Origin: an uncultured Prevotella sp.
Lineage (GTDB): Bacteria > Bacteroidota > Bacteroidia > Bacteroidales > Bacteroidaceae
DNA length: 24,187 nt
Assembly: GCA_937874345.1 (NCBI GenBank)
Contig: CALNBT010000217.1
Span: 1-24,187 of the forward strand
Direction: 5' to 3'
Part shown: piece by piece, positions 1 to 7,290 of the stretch
Layout: every line of letters begins with the position of its first letter
How positions within the stretch are numbered: the first letter of the stretch is position 1
Translations under genes and position numbers: made by a program
Notes under the pieces: generated by a model
What the model was told of the DNA's origin: nothing
Database searches by the model: none
Seen by the model: the letters and a program-made list of their open reading frames with translations, nothing else

Positions 1-5
1 GAATA

Positions 6-833
6 ATGGCATCGCAAATCGCAATCGATATGGGTGGCACGAATCTTCGTGTTGCTAGAATAGAAAACGGGAAAATCATCACCCAACTACAAGAACCTTG
101 CAAAGCATTTGGTACAAAAGATGAAGTACTAGAACAGCTATACAGGATGATAAGTCAGTTAAATAATGGTCAGATTAACCGCATAGGAGTTGCTGTTCCA
201 TCCATTGTAGATTCTCAAAAAGGCATCATCTACAATGTACAAAATATCCCATCTTGGAAAGAAGTGCATTTGAAGGCACTTTTGGAAGAGCACTTTCAGA
301 TAGAAACGCGTATCGACAACGATGTCAATTGTTTCGTCAATGCTGAACGAATATATGGAGTTGGGCGCCCATTTCACAATTTTGTAGGTATCACCTTGGG
401 TACCGGTGTAGGCGCTGGCATTGTCATCGACGACAAATTGTATAGAGGGATCGATACAGGTGCCGGAGAAATTGGATGTCTACCCTATCTGGATGGTATC
501 TATGAAGATTACACCAGTAGTATGTTGTTCCGGAAATGGAACACAAACGGAAAAGAAGAAGCCGAGAAAGCCGCAAAAGGCGACAAGCAATCGCTCGAAC
601 GCTGGAAAAAATTAGGCTTTCATCTTGGAAAGCTATTACAAGTTATCCTTTACACTTACAACCCTGAGGCCATTGTGATAGGTGGAGGATTAGCTCTGTC
701 AAGATTGCTATTTGAAAAAGAAATGATATCTTCAATGCGTGAGAACTTTGTTTATCCCAGAGAAGCCGAACGGGTTCAAGTACGATTTTCAACCCTCAAA
801 GACAGCAATATCTTAGGTGCGGCCGAATTATAA
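6..833 (+). CDS. ROK-family sugar kinase
   Basis: Probable cytoplasmic ATP-dependent hexose or amino-sugar kinase, 275 aa, somewhat short for ROK proteins (about 290-320). Seen: the N-terminal phosphate-binding motif DMGGTN (residues 8-13), a catalytic-type NDVN with Asp106, the glycine-rich LGTGVGAG (131-138), GAGEIG (152-157), and IVIGGGL (223-229) near the C terminus. The usual ROK zinc site is not intact: the His after GEIG is Cys158 and the CxCGxxGC cysteines are missing, although the following Glu167 and Tyr169 of the substrate loop remain. The substrate cannot be named. The ATG lies only 5 nt from the window edge and the frame is open upstream, so the start is likely from the protein pattern but not proven. 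It lies 28 bp before the phosphoesterase gene, probably in one operon, and an FHS sugar transporter gene faces it beyond. Confidence 0.88.
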   Translation: MASQIAIDMGGTNLRVARIENGKIITQLQEPCKAFGTKDEVLEQLYRMISQLNNGQINRIGVAVPSIVDSQKGIIYNVQNIPSWKEVHLKALLEEHFQIETRIDNDVNCFVNAERIYGVGRPFHNFVGITLGTGVGAGIVIDDKLYRGIDTGAGEIGCLPYLDGIYEDYTSSMLFRKWNTNGKEEAEKAAKGDKQSLERWKKLGFHLGKLLQVILYTYNPEAIVIGGGLALSRLLFEKEMISSMRENFVYPREAERVQVRFSTLKDSNILGAAEL

Positions 834-861
834 AAAACAATTTTGAAATAAAATCTTTTGT

Positions 862-2319
862 ATGAAACACTTCAAGCTGATGATATTCTTGCTCATATCC
901 ATGGTTACAACCAATGTATGGGCACAGCAAACACTTTCATTTCACAATGGAATGTTTAAGATAGCACAGTTTACTGATATCCATTGGGATGCGAAATCTG
1001 ACAATTGTACTAAAAACAGAAATACGATTATCAAGGTTATCCAGACAGAAAAGCCCGACATTGCCATCCTAACTGGCGATGTTGTAACTGCAGAACCAGC
1101 CGAAGAAGGTTGGAAATCGATCATCCAAATCTTCGAAAACGAGCAATTGCCGTTCATCGTTACCCTAGGAAATCACGATGGAGAAGTGATTGATAAAGCC
1201 AAAATTTATCAAATATTGATGACGTCACCATTTTACATCGGCGACAGAGGTCCTGAAAATGTAAGTGGATACGGCAACTTTGCCATTGCAGTAAAAGGAT
1301 CAAAAGAGAATGATCGCCAACCAGCAGCAGTGCTATATTGCATCGACTCTAATGATTATCCTAAGGTAAAGGAATATGGTACCTATGATAAAATTAACTT
1401 CGATGAAATAGAATGGTATCGTTCTCAAAGCGACCGGTTTACTCAGAACAATGGTGGGAAGCCGTTACCTTCACTCGCTTTCTTCCACATTCCACTTGTT
1501 GAATATAATCAAATTGTGAATAACAAAAACTATTTTGGATCAAACGATGAAGAATCTATTTGCGCAGCAAAGATCAATTCGGGGTTGTTCTCTTCATTTA
1601 TCGACAAAAAAGATGTGATGGGAGCCTTTTGCGGACACGATCATGAAAACGATTTCATCGGCATGTTGTACAACATTGCACTGGCATATGGACGTATTAG
1701 TGGCTTGGACACCTATGGCAAAAAGGACAGAGGCGCAAGGATTATTCAACTCTATGAGGGACAGCGGAAGTTTGATACCTGGATTAGAACCGCTAATCAA
1801 TGCGGGGATTCATTCTATTATCCTTCTTCCATCTCTTCAAAAGACGAGAGAGAAATGACATATCTCCCATCAAAAGGCGTTAAGCCTACCAAACAGGGAA
1901 TACATTTCGACTATTTTGAAGGAAATTTCAAGCAAACTGACGACATTCTCCCTGCTAAGAAGATGAAAGAAGGAATAATGAGCAACTTCAGTATCAAAGA
2001 TGCCAAACAAGAAGACCATTTTGCCTATCTCTTTAAATCGCTCATTAAAATAGACAAACGTGGTGTATACCGGTTTTATACTTACTCGGATGACGGTTCA
2101 AAATTGTTGATAGACGGGAAAGTAGTAGTCGATAATGATGGCGGTCACAGTGCCAAACGGGCAGATGGCATGGTTGCCCTTGAGGCAGGGTATCACGACA
2201 TTGAACTTAGATATTTTGAAGATTATATGGGGCAGTCCTTGGAAGTTGGCTTCTCAAGCAAAGATATTGCTGAGACAGTTATACCCAATAACATTTTATT
2301 TGTACCCAGCGTAAAGTAG
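862..2319 (+). CDS. Secreted metallophosphoesterase with C-terminal PA14-like domain
   Basis: 485 aa. A signal peptide occupies residues 1-22 or so (short basic n-region, hydrophobic core, VWAQQ cleavage region), so the enzyme should be exported. The calcineurin-like metallophosphoesterase core shows all dinuclear-metal motifs: D39-x-H41, GD (72-73), GNHD (103-106), His209 in FFHIPL, and GHDH (258-261). Residues about 345-480 look like a PA14-type beta-sandwich (FYTYSDDGSKLLIDG, then VVDNDGGH), a domain often linked to carbohydrate binding. I infer that the C-terminal module directs a phosphatase or phosphodiesterase to a glycan or cell-surface substrate; the substrate is unknown. It follows the ROK kinase by 28 bp and is probably cotranscribed. 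The unit ends at a strong hairpin at 2341-2388. There is no lipobox and no obvious type IX secretion tail. Confidence 0.88.
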   Translation: MKHFKLMIFLLISMVTTNVWAQQTLSFHNGMFKIAQFTDIHWDAKSDNCTKNRNTIIKVIQTEKPDIAILTGDVVTAEPAEEGWKSIIQIFENEQLPFIVTLGNHDGEVIDKAKIYQILMTSPFYIGDRGPENVSGYGNFAIAVKGSKENDRQPAAVLYCIDSNDYPKVKEYGTYDKINFDEIEWYRSQSDRFTQNNGGKPLPSLAFFHIPLVEYNQIVNNKNYFGSNDEESICAAKINSGLFSSFIDKKDVMGAFCGHDHENDFIGMLYNIALAYGRISGLDTYGKKDRGARIIQLYEGQRKFDTWIRTANQCGDSFYYPSSISSKDEREMTYLPSKGVKPTKQGIHFDYFEGNFKQTDDILPAKKMKEGIMSNFSIKDAKQEDHFAYLFKSLIKIDKRGVYRFYTYSDDGSKLLIDGKVVVDNDGGHSAKRADGMVALEAGYHDIELRYFEDYMGQSLEVGFSSKDIAETVIPNNILFVPSVK

Positions 2320-2340
2320 ATCGCATCATATATCACATAC

Positions 2341-2388
2341 AAAAAGTGTATGATTGGTTGAATATTTCAAGCCTATCATACACTTTTT
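2341..2388. terminator. Bidirectional terminator between convergent genes
   Basis: A perfect 14-bp inverted repeat (arms 2341-2354 and 2375-2388, 20-nt loop) starts with five A and ends with five T, so it works as a hairpin plus U-tract on both strands. It lies between the phosphoesterase stop at 2319 and the end of the oppositely oriented transporter gene at 2419. Confidence 0.85.
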
Positions 2389-2418
2389 GCTGTCTATATA
2401 TCCAATGTATAGGATCGT

Positions 2419-3621
2419 TTAAGCAGTTTTTCTAACCAGTTTCCAGGCAAAAAACAAAACAAATGCGTAACCAACCAATGGAATGAAGAAAGGAGCAATT
2501 ATATTTGTGGTATCAGCAATATAGCCCATCAACAAGAAACCACAGCCTCCGATAGGTGTCATCATCAGCAACGAGGATGCACTTTTGGTCAGATTGCCTA
2601 ACCCGGTCAATGACAATGCAAAAATAGTCGGAAACATAATTGCCTCAAATAGATAGTTTGCAATAAGAGCAATCATAGAAATATAGCCCAAATTAAGCAA
2701 AACAGTACTGATACTAACGATACTTCCCAAAGCACAATATAGCAACATGCGTTGAGCACTCACGTATCTCATAATCCAACTTCCTAGGAAACGACCTACC
2801 ATGAAGAATGCCAAGGCTGCCGTAAGGACGATGGAAGCAAGATTGTCTGACATCCATCCTTGACCGGTAACAAAGTTGATGAAATAACTATTGATGGAGA
2901 TTTCAGCAATTTCATATGCCAACAATGCTACAAGACCGAAGATAAACATTTTGTGTTTCCAAAGTTTGGCATAATTATTTCCTGCGACCTTGTCTTCGTT
3001 TTTCTCTTCATGCTGAATTTCAGGCAAATCTACTCGTGTGAAAACAAAAGCGATAACCAAGACCAAAGCCCCCAGAATGGTATATGGAACAACAACATTA
3101 CCGCCTACTTGCGAACCATTAAACAAGAATTGTCCAACGACCAATGTCGCGAATAGACTTCCCAGTCCATTAAAAGACTGAGAAAGGTTCAACCGGCTTG
3201 TAGACGTTTCTTTCGGTCCAAGCTCTGTTACATATGGGTTGGCAGCCGTTTCCAAAAAGACCAAACCGCATCCAATAATGAACAATGCGACTAAAAATGC
3301 GTAGAATTCTCCAATCTTTGCCCCCGGGATAAACAACAACGCACCCAAACCGAACAGTAAAAGGCCAAATACAACACCTCGCCTATAACCATGCTTATTG
3401 ATATATATACCAGCCGGAATGGCCATTAGGAAATAGCCCAAATAAGTTGTTACCTGTATCAGTGCCGATTGTGTTATACTGATATTAAGCGCATTTTGAA
3501 AATGTTTGTTGAGAACATCGAGGATGGCACGTGCGAATCCCCATAGAAAGAACAAAGAAGTGATAAGAACAAACGGCACTAAAGATCGCTTGTCTGTCAG
3601 TTTTGTCTGATTAGTCTTCAT
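2419..3621 (-). CDS. FHS-family (FucP-like) sugar:proton symporter
   Basis: A 400-aa inner-membrane major facilitator protein with about 12 hydrophobic helices. It matches the fucose-galactose-glucose:H+ symporter (FHS) family: FFLWGF in helix 1, ETAANPY around helix 4 and NLSQSFNGLG just after. Asp35 and Glu124 sit where FucP has its two proton/sugar-coupling acidic residues (Asp46 and Glu135 in E. coli). The substrate could be fucose, glucose/galactose or another hexose; sequence alone does not decide. It is downstream of aqpZ on the same strand, but the 165-bp gap holds a promoter-like element and two hairpins, so it is likely its own transcription unit. It converges on the ROK kinase operon, which may supply the matching kinase (inference from proximity). 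Confidence 0.9.
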   Translation of the reverse strand: MKTNQTKLTDKRSLVPFVLITSLFFLWGFARAILDVLNKHFQNALNISITQSALIQVTTYLGYFLMAIPAGIYINKHGYRRGVVFGLLLFGLGALLFIPGAKIGEFYAFLVALFIIGCGLVFLETAANPYVTELGPKETSTSRLNLSQSFNGLGSLFATLVVGQFLFNGSQVGGNVVVPYTILGALVLVIAFVFTRVDLPEIQHEEKNEDKVAGNNYAKLWKHKMFIFGLVALLAYEIAEISINSYFINFVTGQGWMSDNLASIVLTAALAFFMVGRFLGSWIMRYVSAQRMLLYCALGSIVSISTVLLNLGYISMIALIANYLFEAIMFPTIFALSLTGLGNLTKSASSLLMMTPIGGCGFLLMGYIADTTNIIAPFFIPLVGYAFVLFFAWKLVRKTA

Positions 3622-3639
3622 CTTTAATAATTAATAAAT

Positions 3640-3677
3640 AAAAAAGTCTATCTGAAAACTTCAGCTTCTTGATAGAC
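3640..3677 (-). terminator. Hairpin with U-tract just upstream of the FHS transporter start
   Basis: Read on the minus strand: GTCTATC (3677-3671), a bulge and a small inner TGAA/TTCA stem, then GATAGAC (3652-3646) followed at once by six T (3645-3640). This is an intrinsic-terminator shape ending about 18 nt before the transporter ATG. It may end aqpZ transcription, or act as an attenuator in the transporter's own leader if the promoter lies at 3764-3771. Confidence 0.6.
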
Positions 3678-3692
3678 GAAATATCAACTCTG

Positions 3693-3702
3693 GTCATATG
3701 AC
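3693..3702. promoter_or_regulatory. Perfect 10-bp palindrome GTCATATGAC
   Basis: GTCATATGAC lies between the two hairpins upstream of the FHS transporter gene. Its symmetry fits a dimeric repressor site, but a single 10-bp palindrome in AT-rich DNA can occur by chance. No regulator gene is visible nearby. Confidence 0.25.
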
Positions 3703-3704
3703 AG

Positions 3705-3746
3705 TAAATCACCGCAAATAAGCTTTTGCTCAAATGCGGTGACTTA
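3705..3746 (-). repeat. Inverted repeat downstream of aqpZ
   Basis: The arms TCACCGCA (3709-3716) and TGCGGTGA (3735-3742) pair perfectly over 8 bp; TAA/TTA pairs extend the stem outside a mismatch, and AGC-AAAA-GCT can pair inside the loop. No U-tract follows on the minus strand, so it is a weak terminator, an RNA-stabilising 3' structure for aqpZ, or part of the transporter leader. Confidence 0.5.
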
Positions 3747-3763
3747 TTATCAAACGATTCAAT

Positions 3764-3771
3764 CAAAAGTA
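3764..3771 (-). promoter_or_regulatory. Possible -7 promoter element for the FHS transporter
   Basis: TACTTTTG on the minus strand fits the Bacteroidetes TAnnTTTG box, but no good TTTG is found 19-20 nt upstream. If used, the 5' UTR is about 135 nt and contains both hairpins. Confidence 0.3.
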
Positions 3772-3786
3772 ATCGATATCATTCGA

Positions 3787-4500
3787 TTATTTGGCTTTAG
3801 CCGGTGTAATAACCTTCCAGATCAAAGCAGAAAGAGCTCCTCCGGCAAATGGACCTACGATAAATATCCACAGATTAGACAAAGCCGTAGCGTGACCTTC
3901 TGATAATTGTGCAAACAAAGCAGGACCTATAGAACGAGCTGGATTCACGGATGTACCTGTATAACGGATACAAGCCAGATGAACAAGTACCAAAGCCAAA
4001 CCGATTGCCAAGCCAGCAAAGTTATTCGTTGCGCCATTGGTCTTTGACGTAGCACCAAGAACAACCAACACAAATACTGCTGTAAAGACGATTTCTGCCA
4101 AAAGTCCACCCAACACACTGACCGATTCTCCATTTACGTTTTGCAAATTATTGGCACCAAGTGCACTGTTTGCCAAGTCGCCTCCAGCACTAATCACCAA
4201 AAGATACAAAATGGCAGCGCCGATTAATCCACCGATTATCTGAAAAATTATATAGTTAACAGCGTCTTTACCACTCATTCGTCCCGACAGATATACACCT
4301 AATGTAATTGCGGGATTGATGTGGCAACCAGAGATTCCGCCAATAGTATAAGCCATGGCTACTACCGACAAACCAAAAGCCATTGCCGTTCCGACAACGG
4401 TAGAAGGCAAAGTGTTGTCGCATCCTAAACTAACTGCAGCACCGCAGCCCATTAACACGAGCACCATGGTGCCAATCATTTCTGCCAAATACTTCTTCAT
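3787..4500 (-). CDS. aqpZ: Aquaporin Z, water channel
   Basis: A 237-aa inner-membrane MIP-family channel. Both NPA boxes are intact: HINPAIT (NPA 62-64) and SVNPARS (NPA 186-188). The aromatic/arginine selectivity filter matches water-specific AqpZ: Phe42, His174, Thr183 and Arg189. A bulky Phe and His at these places narrow the pore, which argues against a glycerol facilitator. Six membrane helices plus two half-helices fit the sequence. The role is rapid water exchange during osmotic change. It has its own promoter at 4541-4571, giving a 5' UTR of about 35 nt, and is followed by hairpins before the sugar transporter gene. Nothing is unusual about its length or motifs. Confidence 0.96.
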   Translation of the reverse strand: MKKYLAEMIGTMVLVLMGCGAAVSLGCDNTLPSTVVGTAMAFGLSVVAMAYTIGGISGCHINPAITLGVYLSGRMSGKDAVNYIIFQIIGGLIGAAILYLLVISAGGDLANSALGANNLQNVNGESVSVLGGLLAEIVFTAVFVLVVLGATSKTNGATNNFAGLAIGLALVLVHLACIRYTGTSVNPARSIGPALFAQLSEGHATALSNLWIFIVGPFAGGALSALIWKVITPAKAK

Positions 4501-4540
4501 AAATATTAGTTTTTAATCTGTAAATATCTTTAAGATAATG

Positions 4541-4571
4541 CAAATATAGTAATAATAAGGATAGACACCAA
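4541..4571 (-). promoter_or_regulatory. aqpZ promoter (TTGG-N19-TATATTTG)
   Basis: On the minus strand, TATATTTG (4548-4541) is an exact TAnnTTTG box; TTGG (4571-4568) lies 19 nt upstream as a one-mismatch -33 box. The expected start of transcription is near 4534. Confidence 0.7.
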
Positions 4572-4687
4572 CAAAAGTTTGACAAAAAAGACCTTTATTC
4601 TCAATTCGATAAAAGTTCAGACACGGAACTTCTTCACCTTACTATCATCGTAAAAATTAAGTAGTTGAACAACTTGTCTCGTTAATT

Positions 4688-6472
4688 CTATAAATACTCC
4701 TTCCAGGTATCACTATGTAAGATTTCATTTAACAAGAATGTCGCATTTTGGTTACGAGCAACTCCAGGACTAATCTTATAAGAATAGGTGACATGTTGCC
4801 CTAACTCTATTTCAAAACAATAATTATGAAAACGCGGACTTTCCATTTTCGACAATTCCAGGTCGTGAGTAGCAATGACACCCGTAACAGGTAAATTGGA
4901 TATCCATTGCAGAAAGAGCTTCGATCCGTTCAGTTTATCGAGAGAATTGGTTCCTTTCAGAATTTCATCCAAGATAATCAGTGTGCGACGGTTGTGCTGA
5001 CAATACGCTATAAGCTTTTTCAATCGCAGAATTTCGGCATTGAAATAAGAGATGCCATGGGCCAAATCATCGGTTGTTCGCATACTGCTAAACAACTGGA
5101 AAGGCGACACCTTCAGATGTTCAGCAAAAACGGGCATACCATTCATCGCCAACAGGTAATTGATACCCAATGCTCTTAGAAACGTACTCTTGCCAGCCAT
5201 ATTGGCACCGGTGATGATATAATAGTTGCCATCATTCAAGATAAAATCGTTCTTGATGGCTTTCGCTCCCAGAAAAGGATGATAAAGGCCATTCGCTTGA
5301 TAAACAATTTCATCGCTCGATATCACTTCTGCCCTACCGGCTTCGGGTTCATTGAATCTGAAAATGGCCATACTGACGATAGCATCAAGTTCGTTGACGG
5401 CTTTTACCCAAGTAGGTATCAAATCGATGTATTGATGTTGCCAACGCAAGAAACAACGAATCAGAAAGAAATCGCTTAAAAACAACGAATCCATCAAGAG
5501 CAATCCCAGTATGTTTCCTCTTCTATCCAGTCCATTCAAAATATCGTTCAATTGCTCAAACGCCTCCAATGATCCCTCTAACTTGCTTACCAAAATACGG
5601 TTTTTCACAACCTGAAACGGCATTTTGCTAATCAACCGAATGAGTTTTACATAGTTTTTCATTTGCAGATGCAAACGATCAACCACTTTGCTGATGATAC
5701 GACAGGCACCTGAGCAGACAAAAAATACACCGAAAAATTGAAGGATGATCCACCAGATTGGCACATTCGCACTGACCAGACCAGCAATGGAAGCAACGAT
5801 CGAGGCAAACAATCCAAGGATGAACAGCCATGCCACAAAAAAAGTCCATCGTTTGGCAGCAAAATGGGGTATTTCTATTTGGTGAATTTCATTTAATGCC
5901 CTCAGAATTTCTGATGAGTCAATTTTGCGATCTTGACCCAAAGCGACAAAATCTGCACACCACGATTCGTGTTGGGCCAACTCGTTTATGGCATCACCAC
6001 GAGAGGATTGATCTTCAGTTTTTGACAATTGAGCAGCCAAAAAGTCACTTCCGCCAGTTGTAACGGTTCGATTGATACGTTGGAAGAGCGAATCACGGCC
6101 AAAAATATCCAAATCAAATGTAAATGGATGGTTCGGATTAATGTATTGCTGTCCATCATCGAAACATGAAAAATCGCCGTCCAAGTACAAAAGTTCGTTT
6201 TGATAAACCTTATGTAAGGCATCCAGATCGTGGATGTATTGGTCATTTATCACATCGAAATGACGGATAAAGATATACGATACAAAAGAAAGAAGTGCTA
6301 ATAGTAGGATAATTGCTCCCCAATGTACCAATGTATAGAGAACCAAAAGCCCTAGAAATAGCATAAAAGCCATTATTTCACCGGCGACATAGAATCTGCT
6401 TTTCTTTCTCAGCTGGCCAATTTCAATGGCAATTCTTTGCAGTTGGGTGTTATAAAAAGTCTTTAAATTCAT
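4688..6472 (-). CDS. Membrane-anchored MutS-like ATPase
   Basis: 594 aa. The C-terminal third is a MutS-type ATPase: Walker A GANMAGKST (422-430), the MutS signature region GISYFNAE (473-480), Walker B TLIILDE (497-503) and a THD switch (535-537). About residues 120-370 resemble the helical core and lever region of MutS. There is no N-terminal mismatch-recognition domain, so it is much shorter than true MutS (about 850 aa). Four hydrophobic segments (about 32-49, 53-70, 209-233, 237-255) predict two membrane hairpins, unlike soluble MutS, MutS2 or MSH proteins. I recall such proteins being annotated as MutS-family in Bacteroidetes, but know of no established function; canonical mismatch repair should not be assumed. 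It stands alone, with a -7-like box 56 nt upstream, and the long gap with the sRNA lies upstream. Confidence 0.85.
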   Translation of the reverse strand: MNLKTFYNTQLQRIAIEIGQLRKKSRFYVAGEIMAFMLFLGLLVLYTLVHWGAIILLLALLSFVSYIFIRHFDVINDQYIHDLDALHKVYQNELLYLDGDFSCFDDGQQYINPNHPFTFDLDIFGRDSLFQRINRTVTTGGSDFLAAQLSKTEDQSSRGDAINELAQHESWCADFVALGQDRKIDSSEILRALNEIHQIEIPHFAAKRWTFFVAWLFILGLFASIVASIAGLVSANVPIWWIILQFFGVFFVCSGACRIISKVVDRLHLQMKNYVKLIRLISKMPFQVVKNRILVSKLEGSLEAFEQLNDILNGLDRRGNILGLLLMDSLFLSDFFLIRCFLRWQHQYIDLIPTWVKAVNELDAIVSMAIFRFNEPEAGRAEVISSDEIVYQANGLYHPFLGAKAIKNDFILNDGNYYIITGANMAGKSTFLRALGINYLLAMNGMPVFAEHLKVSPFQLFSSMRTTDDLAHGISYFNAEILRLKKLIAYCQHNRRTLIILDEILKGTNSLDKLNGSKLFLQWISNLPVTGVIATHDLELSKMESPRFHNYCFEIELGQHVTYSYKISPGVARNQNATFLLNEILHSDTWKEYL

Positions 6473-6527
6473 TTAATCGGTCAGAATTAAAATACGCTGC
6501 ATCCGTCATGGTTAGGTATTCGTCGTG

Positions 6528-6535
6528 CAAAGATA
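6528..6535 (-). promoter_or_regulatory. Possible -7 element for the mutS-like gene
   Basis: TATCTTTG on the minus strand matches TAnnTTTG and lies 55 nt before the ATG. There is no TTTG at the expected upstream distance, so the promoter is only half supported. Confidence 0.4.
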
Positions 6536-6842
6536 ACCAAACAAGCCCAAAATTAGGAATTAAAATGTCAGAATTTGCCTGAAATATGATGAATAGTCAA
6601 CTTCAACACCTTCCGATTTACCTCTCTTATATCCCATCATAAATCGTTTTCTGGTACTATTTTGGATTTAATAACGATTATTTTGTAGGACATTAGCAAT
6701 TGCCTCGATCATGAATATTTCTATCTTCTAAAAGGATAGTTGATTACCGGCTTTGCATGACTTGGCTATTGAAAATAAAAGTCATTGAGATTGAAAAGCA
6801 AACCCAGTGGAATTGATGGACAAAGTCTATGGGTTTATGCTT

Positions 6843-6859
6843 CAATATGGCTCATATTG
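6843..6859. repeat. Short palindrome CAATATG-gct-CATATTG
   Basis: A perfect 7-bp inverted repeat with a 3-bp centre inside the 818-bp gap. It is not followed by a U-tract on either strand, so it looks more like a possible protein-binding site than a terminator. It may be chance. Confidence 0.25.
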
Positions 6860-6987
6860 CAGAACAAAAAAATCAAACACGTAAAGACTTGATTATCTAT
6901 CACTTATCAATAAAGATACGGATGAATGAAAAGAAGACAAAAGACCTTATTAAAACCTTAAGATTCAACAAATGAACATAGGGGCAT

Positions 6988-7012
6988 AAAAAAAGGACTA
7001 CCGCTGTAGTCC
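6988..7012 (-). terminator. Intrinsic terminator of the candidate sRNA
   Basis: A perfect 7-bp stem (6995-7001 with 7006-7012), a 4-nt loop and seven T after it on the minus strand. On the plus strand no U-tract follows, which fixes the orientation. Confidence 0.85.
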
Positions 7013-7050
7013 AACCTTGTTAACCTTAAATCTAATACCATGAAAAACAC
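6988..7050 (-). ncRNA. Candidate stand-alone small RNA, about 60 nt
   Basis: A complete small transcription unit on the minus strand. It has a consensus promoter (7056-7086), a predicted 5' end near 7050, an unstructured U-rich 5' half, a tandem AAGGTT-AAC-AAGGTT, and a final intrinsic terminator: GGACTAC-AGCG-GTAGTCC (7012-6995) followed by seven T (6994-6988). It is insulated from the PEP-synthase-like gene upstream by that gene's own terminator at 7226-7268, and it ends more than 500 bp before the mutS-like ATG, so it is not simply a leader of either. No matching ORF lies inside. I recall near-identical blocks (promoter box, the GGTATTAGATTTAAGG core, variable terminator hairpin) in other Bacteroidales intergenic regions, but cannot verify this here. 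The target is unknown. Confidence 0.65.
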
Positions 7051-7055
7051 AATGC

Positions 7056-7086
7056 AAAGATATTACCCAATTGGAATATTTCCAAA
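7056..7086 (-). promoter_or_regulatory. sRNA promoter (TTTG-N19-TATCTTTG)
   Basis: On the minus strand, TTTG (7086-7083), exactly 19 nt, then TATCTTTG (7063-7056). This is a full match to the Bacteroidetes primary-sigma consensus and the best promoter in the window. Confidence 0.8.
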
Positions 7087-7225
7087 TAAATGTTTGTATT
7101 TATTACAAACAGGCTCGTTTTATTGACATATATCAATCAGATTCAGTGTTATGATGGTGCTTATGGACAACAACCAATGACAACTACCAGATGAAAACGG
7201 GCATTTACCATCTCATCTATCCCAT

Positions 7226-7268
7226 AAAAAGAATATGCATGACAGCAAAACCATCAAACATATTCTTT
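7226..7268 (-). terminator. Terminator of the PEP-synthase-like gene
   Basis: The 10-bp arms AAAGAATATG (7228-7237) and CATATTCTTT (7259-7268) enclose a 21-nt loop. On the minus strand the stem ends in five T (7230-7226). It begins 23 nt after the stop codon of the gene at 7291-10299. Confidence 0.75.
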
Positions 7269-7290
7269 CAAATTTTAAATAGAAATACCT

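Larger units (their letters stand above)
6473..6987. other. Long non-coding stretch upstream of the mutS-like gene
   Basis: About 515 bp, AT-rich, between the mutS-like start and the sRNA terminator. I see no ORF with coding character on either strand. It holds the -7-like box at 6528-6535 and a short palindrome at 6843-6859. The rest shows nothing I can identify; it could be decayed sequence or an extended regulatory region. Confidence 0.5.

Noticed and set aside
4541..4687. Possible terminator for the mutS-like gene (AGTTG-TT-CAACT near 4660)
   Set aside because: The loop would be only 2 nt and the following T-run is weak, so I do not call it.
7041..7154. 37-codon plus-strand ORF beginning MKNTMQRYYP
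   Set aside because: It runs antisense over the sRNA promoter, has no plus-strand promoter box, and its composition looks random; the sequence is better explained as the minus-strand promoter and RNA.
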